This document shows positions 26,236 to 35,100 of a stretch of 64,000 bases of DNA, one piece after another; position 1 is the first letter of the stretch; every line of letters begins with the position of its first letter. Source of the DNA: Pigmentiphaga litoralis (GTDB lineage Bacteria > Pseudomonadota > Gammaproteobacteria > Burkholderiales > Burkholderiaceae_B); assembly GCF_013408655.1 (NCBI RefSeq), contig NZ_JACCBP010000001.1:992001-1056000 (forward strand), given 5' to 3'. Below the pieces are notes generated by a model that worked only from the letters and a program-made list of their open reading frames with translations, was not told the DNA's origin and ran no database searches. Both the position numbers and the translations under genes were made by a program.

Positions 26236-27893
26236 CGCGTCTTGATGACCTGGTCGACGACCTGCCTTTCCTTGCGCAGGCGGTCCGCGTTGGCTGCGGT
26301 CTGCTCGGCCGGGCTGCTGGCGGCCTCGTTGCACGCCGCTGCCATGCCGGCAAAGCGTTTGGCGCAGCTTGCGGCCAGCGTTTTTGCCTGCGGCCACCCC
26401 TGCGTCTGGCCGGTAAACCGGATCGCTTCGGGCCACGCATCGCGTGCCGTGTCGAAGTAGGCAAAGCCGGTGTCCATCACACGTCTGGCTGCCGGATACT
26501 GCCGCGACGACTGCAGTTGCATGGCGCGTTCCAGGTACACGGCCCAGCTGCGGTCCGCGTCCGACGTCAAATTGGCATCCAGCACGGCGCCCGGGTCCTT
26601 TGCATTCACCGCGACGGCACGCGCAGGCTGCGCCAGCCGCGATTTGTACAGCGCCAGCAAGGGCAAGGCATGCCGCGCGGTCGGTTCGCTTGCAGCCTGC
26701 TGCGCCAACGCGGGTGCCTTGGGATCTTCCAGATTGGCCAGCGCCTGGGTCGCCAGCCGATAGTTGTTCAGGATGGTCGCGGTCTGGGGATCCGACTGCA
26801 TCTGCTTCCACGGCGCGACGCGCCCTGCTGGATCTTCCCGCGTCGGCGGCAAGGCGTCGACCGACCTGGCCAAGGTGTCCATCCGCGCAGCGATATCCGG
26901 ATGGCTGCTGTTGGCCGACTTCCACCACTGCCCCAACTGATCACGACTTTGCGCCACCCAGTTTCCGACGCTGGCCGACGCTTCCTTGATCGGCGCGTTC
27001 AGCGCACCGCTGTTTGGGACGACCTTGCGTGCCTGCTCCTGCATGACTCGTGCAGCGGTTGCCTGACCTGTTGGATCCTGCAGTTCCGCACGCAACGTTT
27101 TTTGCCTGGCCGCATTCTGCTCTTCCCAGCTCGCGATGCGTTCAAGCAGCGTCTTGAATCCGGCTTCGTAGCCGTAACCCAGCTTCAGGCTCAGGTTCAG
27201 TCCCAGATTGTCGGCCGCCGATTCCTGCGACCGGCCCCATGCCGAGGCAATCACGTCACGGCCCAGCGCGTAGCTGGTCGACAGCGTGTCGGTGTGGTTC
27301 CAGCCGCGCACCGGCTTTTCAATCAGGCCGACGGTGAAGGCGGCCTGTCCGGCCGCCTGATCGCCTTCCTGCACCGAGGCGTCAATTTGGTGATAGTGCA
27401 GATAGACATGGCTGAACTCATGGCTAAGCAGAGCAACGATTTCGTCTTCACTCTCTGCCGATGCCAGCCACATCTGGGAAAGGTAGATGTTTCCTGCCGA
27501 CGTCACGTAGGCGTCCAGGGTGGGACTGCCAAGCACGTAGACCCGCCCAGGCCATTGCGGCACACCCGCCAGGGTCTTGATGCGGGCATGCAGGGCGTTC
27601 AGGTACGCCTCGGCATTCGGCATGCGCGCCAGTCCGTAGCCTCGGGCACGCTGGTTCATCACATCGGCATAGTTGTCGGGCCAGGTGCGGGCTTCGGGCG
27701 GCGGCAGCGCGCCCTGTACGGACGGCGCTGACGTGAGCTTGTCGGCGAACGGCAGGTTGGAAATTGCCTTCGGCATCGTTTCGCAAGCTGTCAGGATTGC
27801 CAGGGCCGACGTCAGCGTGATGCGCAGGGCCAGGCGATCGGGGCCGCGCGCGTGCAGACCCTCCTGGCCGCGCGCAACGCTGCCGGCGGTCAT
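26232..27893 (-). CDS. M48 family metalloprotease lipoprotein
   Basis: The 553-residue protein has an N-terminal lipoprotein signal with lipobox LTAC (Cys37), so it is likely anchored in the outer membrane facing the periplasm. The zinc motif HEFSH (His158, Glu159, His162) and a later ESAADN glutamate give a complete M48 site, like the periplasmic BepA/YcaL/LoiP proteases that act on outer-membrane proteins. The C-terminal 300 residues are Ala/Gln-rich and helical, possibly TPR-like repeats. ATG 27893 overlaps the upstream SH3 gene stop (ATGA). Downstream it overlaps the CHASE2 gene. Substrate unknown. Confidence 0.85.
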   Translation of the reverse strand: MTAGSVARGQEGLHARGPDRLALRITLTSALAILTACETMPKAISNLPFADKLTSAPSVQGALPPPEARTWPDNYADVMNQRARGYGLARMPNAEAYLNALHARIKTLAGVPQWPGRVYVLGSPTLDAYVTSAGNIYLSQMWLASAESEDEIVALLSHEFSHVYLHYHQIDASVQEGDQAAGQAAFTVGLIEKPVRGWNHTDTLSTSYALGRDVIASAWGRSQESAADNLGLNLSLKLGYGYEAGFKTLLERIASWEEQNAARQKTLRAELQDPTGQATAARVMQEQARKVVPNSGALNAPIKEASASVGNWVAQSRDQLGQWWKSANSSHPDIAARMDTLARSVDALPPTREDPAGRVAPWKQMQSDPQTATILNNYRLATQALANLEDPKAPALAQQAASEPTARHALPLLALYKSRLAQPARAVAVNAKDPGAVLDANLTSDADRSWAVYLERAMQLQSSRQYPAARRVMDTGFAYFDTARDAWPEAIRFTGQTQGWPQAKTLAASCAKRFAGMAAACNEAASSPAEQTAANADRLRKERQVVDQVIKTR

Positions 27894-28267
27894 GGGCAAT
27901 CCCTGGCAATGCCGGGCGTTGAAGCTTGATAGTGAGGTCGATTGCTGGCGACGCATACGGTGGCCGGAACATCGCGCCGGATCCGCAGCTGGCTGCTGCG
28001 CAGCCACATGTCGGTGCCCGCGCCGTCCTTGACCTTGACGTATCCGCCGCGGGATTCAAGGATTTCCATCGGGAAGGTGACGGCAGCCGTGTCCATCGCG
28101 TCGCGCCGTGCGTTGACATCCGCGTCGTCGAACCTGTCGAGCGTGGCTCGGCTGCTGGGGGCCGGACCAAGCACGTCTCCCTCTCCGGCCCAGCCGGGTG
28201 GCACCACCAGCAATTGCGCCGACACCGCCAGCGCTCCCCACACGCCTCGCCTCACCATTCGCCACAT
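27890..28267 (-). CDS. Secreted SH3-like domain protein
   Basis: The 125-residue protein begins with a signal peptide (VWGALAVSAQLLVVPPGWA, cleavage near WAG/EG). The mature part contains FPMEILESRGGYVKVKDGAG followed by DMWLRSSQL, the pattern of bacterial SH3-like domains that bind peptidoglycan or partner proteins. It is the first gene of the SH3-M48-CHASE2 operon, and its stop overlaps the protease start. Met at 28258 is an alternative start. It may target the protease or anchor the system to the cell wall; this is inference. Confidence 0.68.
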   Translation of the reverse strand: MWRMVRRGVWGALAVSAQLLVVPPGWAGEGDVLGPAPSSRATLDRFDDADVNARRDAMDTAAVTFPMEILESRGGYVKVKDGAGTDMWLRSSQLRIRRDVPATVCVASNRPHYQASTPGIARDCP

Positions 28268-28392
28268 TGTGAACGTCCCCCCCGGGATGCGCGACGCGAT
28301 GGAGTGAGACGCAGACGCACCGGACGATCCTAGTTGCCGGAAGGACGAGGTGCCATGCGCCAAAAGGACGAGGGCGCCGGCAGTCGTCGCCC

Positions 28393-28431
28393 CTGCGTCG
28401 TCAATCTGCGTCGTCACCCTGCGTCGTCACG
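28393..28431. repeat. Three 13-bp direct repeats between divergent genes
   Basis: CTGCGTCGTCA plus two variable bases occurs three times in tandem, starting at 28393, 28406 and 28419. The array sits in the 231-base gap between the divergent SH3-M48-CHASE2 operon and the DUF4375-like gene. It might be a multi-copy binding site. Confidence 0.5.
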
Positions 28432-28498
28432 CTTGGTAGCCCGCCCCGCGGGCTGGAGCGTGTAAGGTCATGGCTAGCCTTTCGCCTACGGAATTGCC

Positions 28499-28972
28499 AT
28501 GACGCCCGAATCCCTTGTTCACACCACTGACCTGCTTGCGCAGCTGAACCGGGTCATCCAGGAAACGCTGCAGCATGCGGACAATTCGCAGCGCCCTCCC
28601 CCACGCGTGTTCATGGTCTACCTGGCAAGTTTCTTCCAGTACAACGTGGACCAGGGCGGCTTCGCGCAGCTCTTCTACAACGCGCGGGGGGAAAACCTGG
28701 CCGAGATCGATGACATGCTGCAAGAAGCCAAGGCGACGACTGCGCAGCAGAGTTATCACCAGGCTGTGGAGTTGTGCCTGAATGCCCAGCCGGCCTATCA
28801 GGAATTTCTGGCGTCGGACTTTGTGTCGGCCAGCGATCTCAAGAACGCCTTGCACGGGGTATCGATCGAATATTTTCGCCAGGGGTCATCGTTCCTGGCC
28901 GAGGCGGCGGACTTTATCGAAGCGTCGCGCGAACCGGTGGATGCGTGGGTGCGCAGTCAGGCGCCCGTGTAA
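28499..28972 (+). CDS. DUF4375 (DMP19)-like protein
   Basis: The 157-residue soluble, helical protein has the core VFMVYLASFFQYNVDQGG followed by FAQLFYNARGENL, reminiscent of the DUF4375 pattern in which an aromatic-rich strand precedes GGF..YF.N. The rest is acidic and helical. No catalytic residues are evident, and no signal peptide or membrane segment is seen. The family relationship is tentative and the function unknown. Confidence 0.6.
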   Translation: MTPESLVHTTDLLAQLNRVIQETLQHADNSQRPPPRVFMVYLASFFQYNVDQGGFAQLFYNARGENLAEIDDMLQEAKATTAQQSYHQAVELCLNAQPAYQEFLASDFVSASDLKNALHGVSIEYFRQGSSFLAEAADFIEASREPVDAWVRSQAPV

Positions 28973-28986
28973 AGGCGCGTTCTTGA

Positions 28987-29640
28987 TCAGGTCACCTTCC
29001 GGAACGTGACGTTGAACCGGTGGCCCCCGACGTCAAGGTGATGCCCCTGGGCCAAGGGCGCGACGCCGTGGAAAACGAACCGCGACGGGCCGCCCCACAC
29101 CACCACGTCGCCATGGGCCAGCCGGTAGCGCTGCGGCCGATCAGCGCGTTTCATGCCGCCAAACAGAAAGGTCGCGGGCAGTCCCAGCGATAGCGAGACG
29201 ATCGGTGCGGCCGCGTCGCGCTCGTCCTTGTCCTGGTGCAGCGACATGCGTGCGCCGGGAATATAACGATTGATCAGGCAGGCATCGGGTTCGTAAGCCG
29301 GGTAGCCGGCGCGTTCGGCTGCATGGATTGCCAGCTTGCGCAGCCCCGACGGCATGGCCGGCCAGGGTTGGCCGGTTTGGGGATCAGTGGGTGAATACCG
29401 GTAGCCGCGCGCGTCGGACACCCAGCCCAAGGGGCCGCAGTTGGTCATGGCGACAGACATTTCGTGTCCGCCTGGCGTGACCATGTGGCGCAAGGGCGCG
29501 GCCTCGATCACGGAATGGATGGCGGCCAAAAGAGCCGTGGCGTCGGCCCGGGCAAAGCCAGGGAAGAGCCAGGCGCCGTCGGCCAGGGGCTGCGGGTTGC
29601 CCGGGGCGTCGGGCAAGGCGTCGAAGAGGTCGCTGGTCAT
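28987..29640 (-). CDS. alkB: DNA oxidative demethylase AlkB
   Basis: The 217-residue dioxygenase repairs 1-methyladenine and 3-methylcytosine in DNA using Fe(II) and 2-oxoglutarate. All key residues are present: His135 and Asp137 (SLHQDKDE), His191 (FVFHGVAPL), and Arg208/Arg214 for 2-oxoglutarate (GGHRFNVTFRK). CLINRYIPGARM is the nucleotide-recognition region. It follows recD on the same strand after about 90 bases, so it may be expressed with recCBD. No ada gene is adjacent. Confidence 0.96.
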   Translation of the reverse strand: MTSDLFDALPDAPGNPQPLADGAWLFPGFARADATALLAAIHSVIEAAPLRHMVTPGGHEMSVAMTNCGPLGWVSDARGYRYSPTDPQTGQPWPAMPSGLRKLAIHAAERAGYPAYEPDACLINRYIPGARMSLHQDKDERDAAAPIVSLSLGLPATFLFGGMKRADRPQRYRLAHGDVVVWGGPSRFVFHGVAPLAQGHHLDVGGHRFNVTFRKVT

Positions 29641-29731
29641 GAACGTGCTGCCCTGTCGGCTTCACCCTTGGCGGGCGTTCCTGTTGCGACGACGCGCGCG
29701 CACACGCCGTTGTTACTGCGAGTCCCAGCTG

Positions 29732-32140
29732 TCATGACGCCTCCCCCTCGTCCCCCTGCGACAGGTGCATGACCAGGCCGCTGAGTCGCTTCACGCGCCG
29801 GCCGACGGCGTCCCGGAAGACACCGCGGCGGGGTTCGATCAATGTGAAGCGCGTCTTGGCGCGTGTGATGCCCGTGTAGATCAATTCTTTCGTCAACACC
29901 GGGTTCAACGCTTCGGGCAGGATCAGTGCGGTATGCGCAAATTCCGACCCTTGCGCTTTGTGCACAGTCATGGCGTACACGGTCTCGATCGCGCCGAGCC
30001 GGCTGGGCAACACGAAGCGCAAGGCGCCGCTGCCGTCGTTGCGCGGGAAGGCGACACGCAGCCGGGATTCGCGCGGCGCGCCGTTCAGGGTCTGGGCTTC
30101 GGGCAGCATCAGCGCAATGCCGACGTCGCCATTCATCAGGCCCAGGCCGTAATCGTTGCGGGTGACCAGCACGGGCCGCCCTTCGTACCAGGCCTGGCGG
30201 GGATCGATACCGCCGCGTGCGGCCAGCGCCGTTTCGATGCGGGCGTTCAGCCGTTCGACGCCGTAGTCGCCTTTGCGCACCGCGCATAGCAGCTGGAAGG
30301 TGTCGAAGGCGGCAAGCACGGCGCTGGCCCACGCCGCCCAGGCCGGATCGTCGGGGCCGGTGGATGCCGGGGGACGCTCACGGCGCAAAACGTCCAGGTA
30401 ATGTCCGTAGCCCTGAGCCGAGGGCGCGCTGCGCGGGTCGTATCCCGAACCCTGGGCCGAGGGCGGGCTTTCGTCGTTGTGCCGCGAGCCCTGAGCCATG
30501 GGCGCGTTGCCTTCGAATGCCCCCTGCGGTGCACCGCCGTCATACGACGTACCGGTTGGGTACCCGTCCAGCACCAGCGTTTCCAAGGCTTTGGCGCCGG
30601 CACGTTCCAGTTCGATGTGCCGGGTGTCGCTGCCGGGTTGCCGCGACAAGGCTTCGAGCGTCGCCTGCGCGGCATCGGCATCGGCCGCATTGACGTCACG
30701 TGCCAGCCGGCCAATGCCGCTGCCTTCACCAAAACGGCGCGACAGCCGCAGCATCACGGTCTGCTGGGCAAGCGGGTAGTCGTCATCGGTACCGGGCAGC
30801 AATTGCGGATCTTGCACGGGGTCGCCGCTGACGGCTTCCAGCCACTGGCGCGTCGCATCGCTGTAGCGGCCGGCCTCCGCATCGCGGCACAGATCGCCCA
30901 GGACGGCGCCGGCTTCCACCGACGCCAGCTGGTCTTTGTCGCCCAGCAGGATCAGGCGGGCGTGCAGTGGCAAGGCATCGAGGACGGCCGCCATCATTTC
31001 CAGGTCGACCATCGACGCTTCGTCAATCACCAGCACGTCCAGCGGCAACAGATGCCCCGCGTGATGGCGGAAATGACGGCTGTCGGGGCGATTGCCGAGC
31101 AGCCGGTGCAGGGTCGTGACGTCGGTCGGGATGGCGGCGCGCACGTCGTCGGCCACGTCCAGCCGGCTGACCTGTTCGCCGATTGATGTGGACAGGCGTG
31201 CCGCTGCCTTGCCGGTGGGCGCCGCCAGGCGGATGCGCAGCGGCTGTCCAGCTTCGACCGCGGGCCGTTGCAGCAGCGCCAGCAGGCGGATGACGGTGGT
31301 GGTCTTGCCGGTACCCGGGCCGCCGGTGATGATGCTGAAGGCGCCCCGGGCGGCCAGCGCGCAGGCCAGTTTTTGCCAATCGGTGCGGGATTCTTCGGCG
31401 GTGGCCGCCAGCGAACGCGGAAACAGCGCGCCCATGCTGTCTGCCAGGTCAGGTGGCGGCGTAGCCGGCAGGGTCAGCCGCGCGCGCAAGGCGTCGCCGA
31501 CCCGCCGCTCGTAGCGCCAGTACCGGCGCAGATACAGCCGGTGGCCCAGCAGCACCAGCGGACGGTCGGCCAGCGCCGGGTCGTTGCTGGCAATCAAGTG
31601 CGTGCCATCGACCTGTTCCACCAGCGGACTGCCCGCCAACGCGGCGCGCCACCCGTCGACATCCAGGCCGGCCAGCACGTCGGACGGCAAGGGCGTCGGT
31701 CCCCGACCCGTGTCCCCTTCGGGCGGCAGGGACAAGGCAAAGTCGGGACTGTCCAGCGTCGCGCCCAGGTCCAGGCAGACGTGTCCGTGGCCCAGTTGAT
31801 GACTGGCCAAGGCAGCGGCAACCAGCAGGCGTGGATCAGCTTCCGGGCGCAGCCGGTCCAGGAAGCCGACAAAGGCCAGGTCCAAGGCACGCAGCCAGCC
31901 GCGTTGGGTCCATTGCTCAAGCACGGTCATCAGCGCCGCGCTGTCATCCAGATGCGGCGATGGCGTCGCGGGCGCCGAACCCGTCGCCAAACCGTTCGCT
32001 GGGGGAAGTTCTTCCGGCTCACGCAGGGCGGACACAGCACCCGGATTGGCCTTGTCATCGCGCGCGTCTTCCGCTGCTGGCGACGGCATGCCGGCGAACA
32101 GATCGCCCTGCCCTTCTGCTACCACGGGCTTCTTCTTCAT
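29732..32140 (-). CDS. recD: Exodeoxyribonuclease V subunit alpha (RecD)
   Basis: The 802-residue 5'-3' helicase subunit of RecBCD has Walker A GGPGTGKT at 273-280, VLVIDEASMVDLEMM (motif II), LLGDKDQLASVEAGAVLGD (motif III) and the C-terminal VYAMTVHKAQGSEF. E. coli RecD is 608 residues; the extra length comes from a poorly conserved N-terminus (about 70 residues) and an insert at residues 546-584 built from three 13-residue repeats. The ATG lies in the recB stop (ATGA). Together with RecB and RecC it processes double-strand ends. Confidence 0.95.
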   Translation of the reverse strand: MKKKPVVAEGQGDLFAGMPSPAAEDARDDKANPGAVSALREPEELPPANGLATGSAPATPSPHLDDSAALMTVLEQWTQRGWLRALDLAFVGFLDRLRPEADPRLLVAAALASHQLGHGHVCLDLGATLDSPDFALSLPPEGDTGRGPTPLPSDVLAGLDVDGWRAALAGSPLVEQVDGTHLIASNDPALADRPLVLLGHRLYLRRYWRYERRVGDALRARLTLPATPPPDLADSMGALFPRSLAATAEESRTDWQKLACALAARGAFSIITGGPGTGKTTTVIRLLALLQRPAVEAGQPLRIRLAAPTGKAAARLSTSIGEQVSRLDVADDVRAAIPTDVTTLHRLLGNRPDSRHFRHHAGHLLPLDVLVIDEASMVDLEMMAAVLDALPLHARLILLGDKDQLASVEAGAVLGDLCRDAEAGRYSDATRQWLEAVSGDPVQDPQLLPGTDDDYPLAQQTVMLRLSRRFGEGSGIGRLARDVNAADADAAQATLEALSRQPGSDTRHIELERAGAKALETLVLDGYPTGTSYDGGAPQGAFEGNAPMAQGSRHNDESPPSAQGSGYDPRSAPSAQGYGHYLDVLRRERPPASTGPDDPAWAAWASAVLAAFDTFQLLCAVRKGDYGVERLNARIETALAARGGIDPRQAWYEGRPVLVTRNDYGLGLMNGDVGIALMLPEAQTLNGAPRESRLRVAFPRNDGSGALRFVLPSRLGAIETVYAMTVHKAQGSEFAHTALILPEALNPVLTKELIYTGITRAKTRFTLIEPRRGVFRDAVGRRVKRLSGLVMHLSQGDEGEAS
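30389..30505 (-). repeat. 39-bp x 3 tandem repeat within recD
   Basis: Three adjoining 39-base units (30467-30505, 30428-30466, 30389-30427 in reading order) encode APMAQGSRHNDES, PPSAQGSGYDPRS and APSAQGYGHYLDV. They share the xPxAQG core and keep the reading frame. They fall in a part of RecD that is not conserved. Confidence 0.8.
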
Positions 32141-35100
32141 GCCGCGACTCCGGTCAGGCTGCGGCCTGCAAACAAGGCGTCCAGCGCTTCGATCAATGCG
32201 CGCGGCGGACGTGTGTGGAAGGCGCCTTTCGAGGGGGCGCGGCTGCCGCGCAGGAACAGATACAGCGCGCCGCCCACGTGCCGGTCATAGTCGTAATCGG
32301 GCAAACGCACCTTCAGTTGGCGATGCAGCGCAAGCAGATACAGCACGTATTGCAAGTCATAGCGCTTCTTGAGCATTTCCTTGCGCATGGCGTCTTGCGT
32401 GTAGGCGGCGTCGTCGTCGCCGAGCCAGTTCGATTTGTAGTCGGCCACGTAGTAGCGGCCGTCATGTTCGAACACCAGGTCGATAAATCCTTTGAACATG
32501 CCGTTGAGCAAGGCCGGGTTGGCGGGGGCGCGGGGCGCGCCGCCCAGGGTGTGGCGGCGGACCAGGGCATCCAGACGTGTGACGTCAACCCGGGTGCTCT
32601 GGAACCAGAATTCCATTTCGACCTGATAGGCGTCGAGCCCGGACAGTTTGACCGGTGCCCCTGCGCCCGTGGGCAGCGGACATACCAGCAGGGCCGCCAG
32701 CCAGTCGCTCAGGGGCTGGATCCACGCTTCCCAGCCCCGGCGATTGCAGCGCCGCGCCACGGCGTCGACCAATGCGGCGCGGTCGGCGGCGGCCGTGCCA
32801 AAGCCTTCGTCGCCGGCCCATTCCAGCAAGCCGTGCAGGAAGGTGCCCGGGTTGGGGCCGCGCGGAAAACCGTGCAGCCCGACGCCCGGGTTGCCGGTGG
32901 CGTAGGCGGCGTTCAACGCGTCGCCGGCGTCGGGCACGTCGTCGTCAAAGGCTTTCTGCGCTTCGGGCGTGTCGGGGCTCAGGTCGCCGTATTGGGGATC
33001 GCCAAAGTCCGCGTCGCGGTCACCGAACGCGAGCAGGTCGAGATCGCTGGCGGTCAGGTCGTCAACGGAACTGTCGTCACCGTCGAAGCCGCTGGGGCCT
33101 GAAGGGTCGGCATCGCGCGCCCAGCGGTCGTCGCCCAGGTCGTTTTCGGCGCCTTCAAGGCCAAGGGCGCCGGCGCCCGTGCCGGCACCTCTTTCCCCCG
33201 CTTCCATCGCCCGACCTTGGTCAATGTGCGCAAGGTGTTCATCCTGCACAGCGCGTTCATCGGGACCCGCATCCAGCATGGCCGAGTCGAACCCGTCATC
33301 ACTCGCCACCCGCTGATCCGCGATCGTCAGTGCACTGTAGGACGCGATCCACCAGTGATCCGCCTTGCTGCGCTGCGGCCGCCGCACGTCGGGCGCCCGC
33401 TTCCTGATCTGCGGCTGGTGCAGGAACGTTCGTGTGACCTCGGGCGCGGGCACGACGCGCAGTGCCGGATGCGCTAATGCAGGGGGTGGCAGTGCCGTGT
33501 CTTCTGACACCGCACCCCCCGACACCACATCGCCCGACTCCGCACTTACCTTCGTCAGTTCATCCAGCCATTGCGCCAACGCCCCGCTGTGCGGCAGTGG
33601 ATCTCCGCCCCCCAGCAGGTAGCCCAGCGCCGACCGATGCAGCACCGACGCATCGCCCCGGCGCTTCAGATCGGCTACGCCAAGCCAGCACGCATGCTGG
33701 GCGCGGGTCAGCGCGACATATAACAGGCGCAGGTCTTCGGCCAGGCGTTCGTCATCGGCACGCGCTACGTCGTCAGCATCGGGTGCGGTACGCACCACCA
33801 GCTTCCCCTGCGCGTCGTGAAACCGTACCGGGGGCCGGGCCGGATCCACGGGTTTGAAGGCACACACAAAGGGGAGGAAGACCAGCGGATATTCCAGGCC
33901 CTTGGACTTGTGCACCGTGACGACGCGCACCAGCTGTTCATCGCTTTCCAGGCGGAGCACCTGCTCTTCCGCCGTTTGCCCGGGCTGGCCAAGATGGTCG
34001 GCCAGATGCCGGATCACGGCCTGCTCCCCGTCCAGTTCCGATGCGGCCTGCTGCAGCAGTTCGGCCAGGTGCAGCAGGTTGGTCAGCACACGTTCGCCAT
34101 CGGGCCGCTGCATCAGCGCGCGCGGCAGGTCAAAGTCGTGCAGCAGGCGCCGCAGCATGGGCAGCACGCCCTGCTTGCGCCACAGCCCGCGGTACTGGCG
34201 GAACTGCATGACGCGGTCTTCCCAATGGCGTTCGTCCTGGTTGATGCGTTCCAGCGCGGCCAGCGGCAACGCCAGCGTGCGGGTGGCCAGGGCGGCGCGC
34301 AGGGGGCGGTCCAGGTCGGGCTCGGCGCAGGCCTTGAGCCAAGCCAGCACGTCGCTGGCTTCCTGACCGTCAAACACGGAATCCTTGTCCGACAGGTAGA
34401 CGCTGCGTACCCCGCGCTGCGACAGGGCGCTGCGAATGGCGCGGGCTTCGGCAAAGTCGCGGACCAGGATGGCGATGTCGGCGGGGCGCAGCGGTGTGAG
34501 TGGTGAGCCCGGCGCATTGTCGCGTGCAAAGCCGGCTTCGCCCTGTGACGACAGATTCAGCAGGCGCACGATTTCGGTTGCGCAGACACCGGCGAAGTGA
34601 TGCCGATAGCCGCCGCTGCCGACCGGCGCGTCGCTGGCCATATGCCAGACCGTCAACGCAGCGCTGTGGCCGGCTGTCGGATTGCCGGATGCTGCATCGC
34701 CATGTGCTGCATCGCCATGTGCCGCATCGCCGTGGGCCGCATTTGCCGGCATCGCGGCGCTGTGGCGTCCGGCATCCCTCGTCAGCCCGCCCGGCTCGAG
34801 TTCAGCCCGTGCCAAAGCCCCGCGTTCCGTAAAACCTTCTTTCCGCCCCGCCGCGGCCACCGACAGGAACGGCACGGGATTGCCGCTGCCACGCCGAAAG
34901 AGGAAAGCGCCCCGCCCCGCCGGTCGGTCTTCGGCCATGCCAAACACCCGGTTGACCGCCGCGACCATGGCGTGGGTGGACCGGAAGTTGGTGTCCAGCG
35001 ACGCGTGCCGGCCCTCGGTTGCGGACCGCGCGCGCAGATAGGTGAAGATGTCGGCGCCGCGAAACGCGTAAATGGCCTGCTTCGGGTCGCCGATCATCAA

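Noticed and set aside
26070..27731. A 553-codon open frame on the plus strand opposite the M48 protease gene
   Set aside because: Arg/Gly-rich composition, no domain, and the opposite strand carries the HEFSH metalloprotease.
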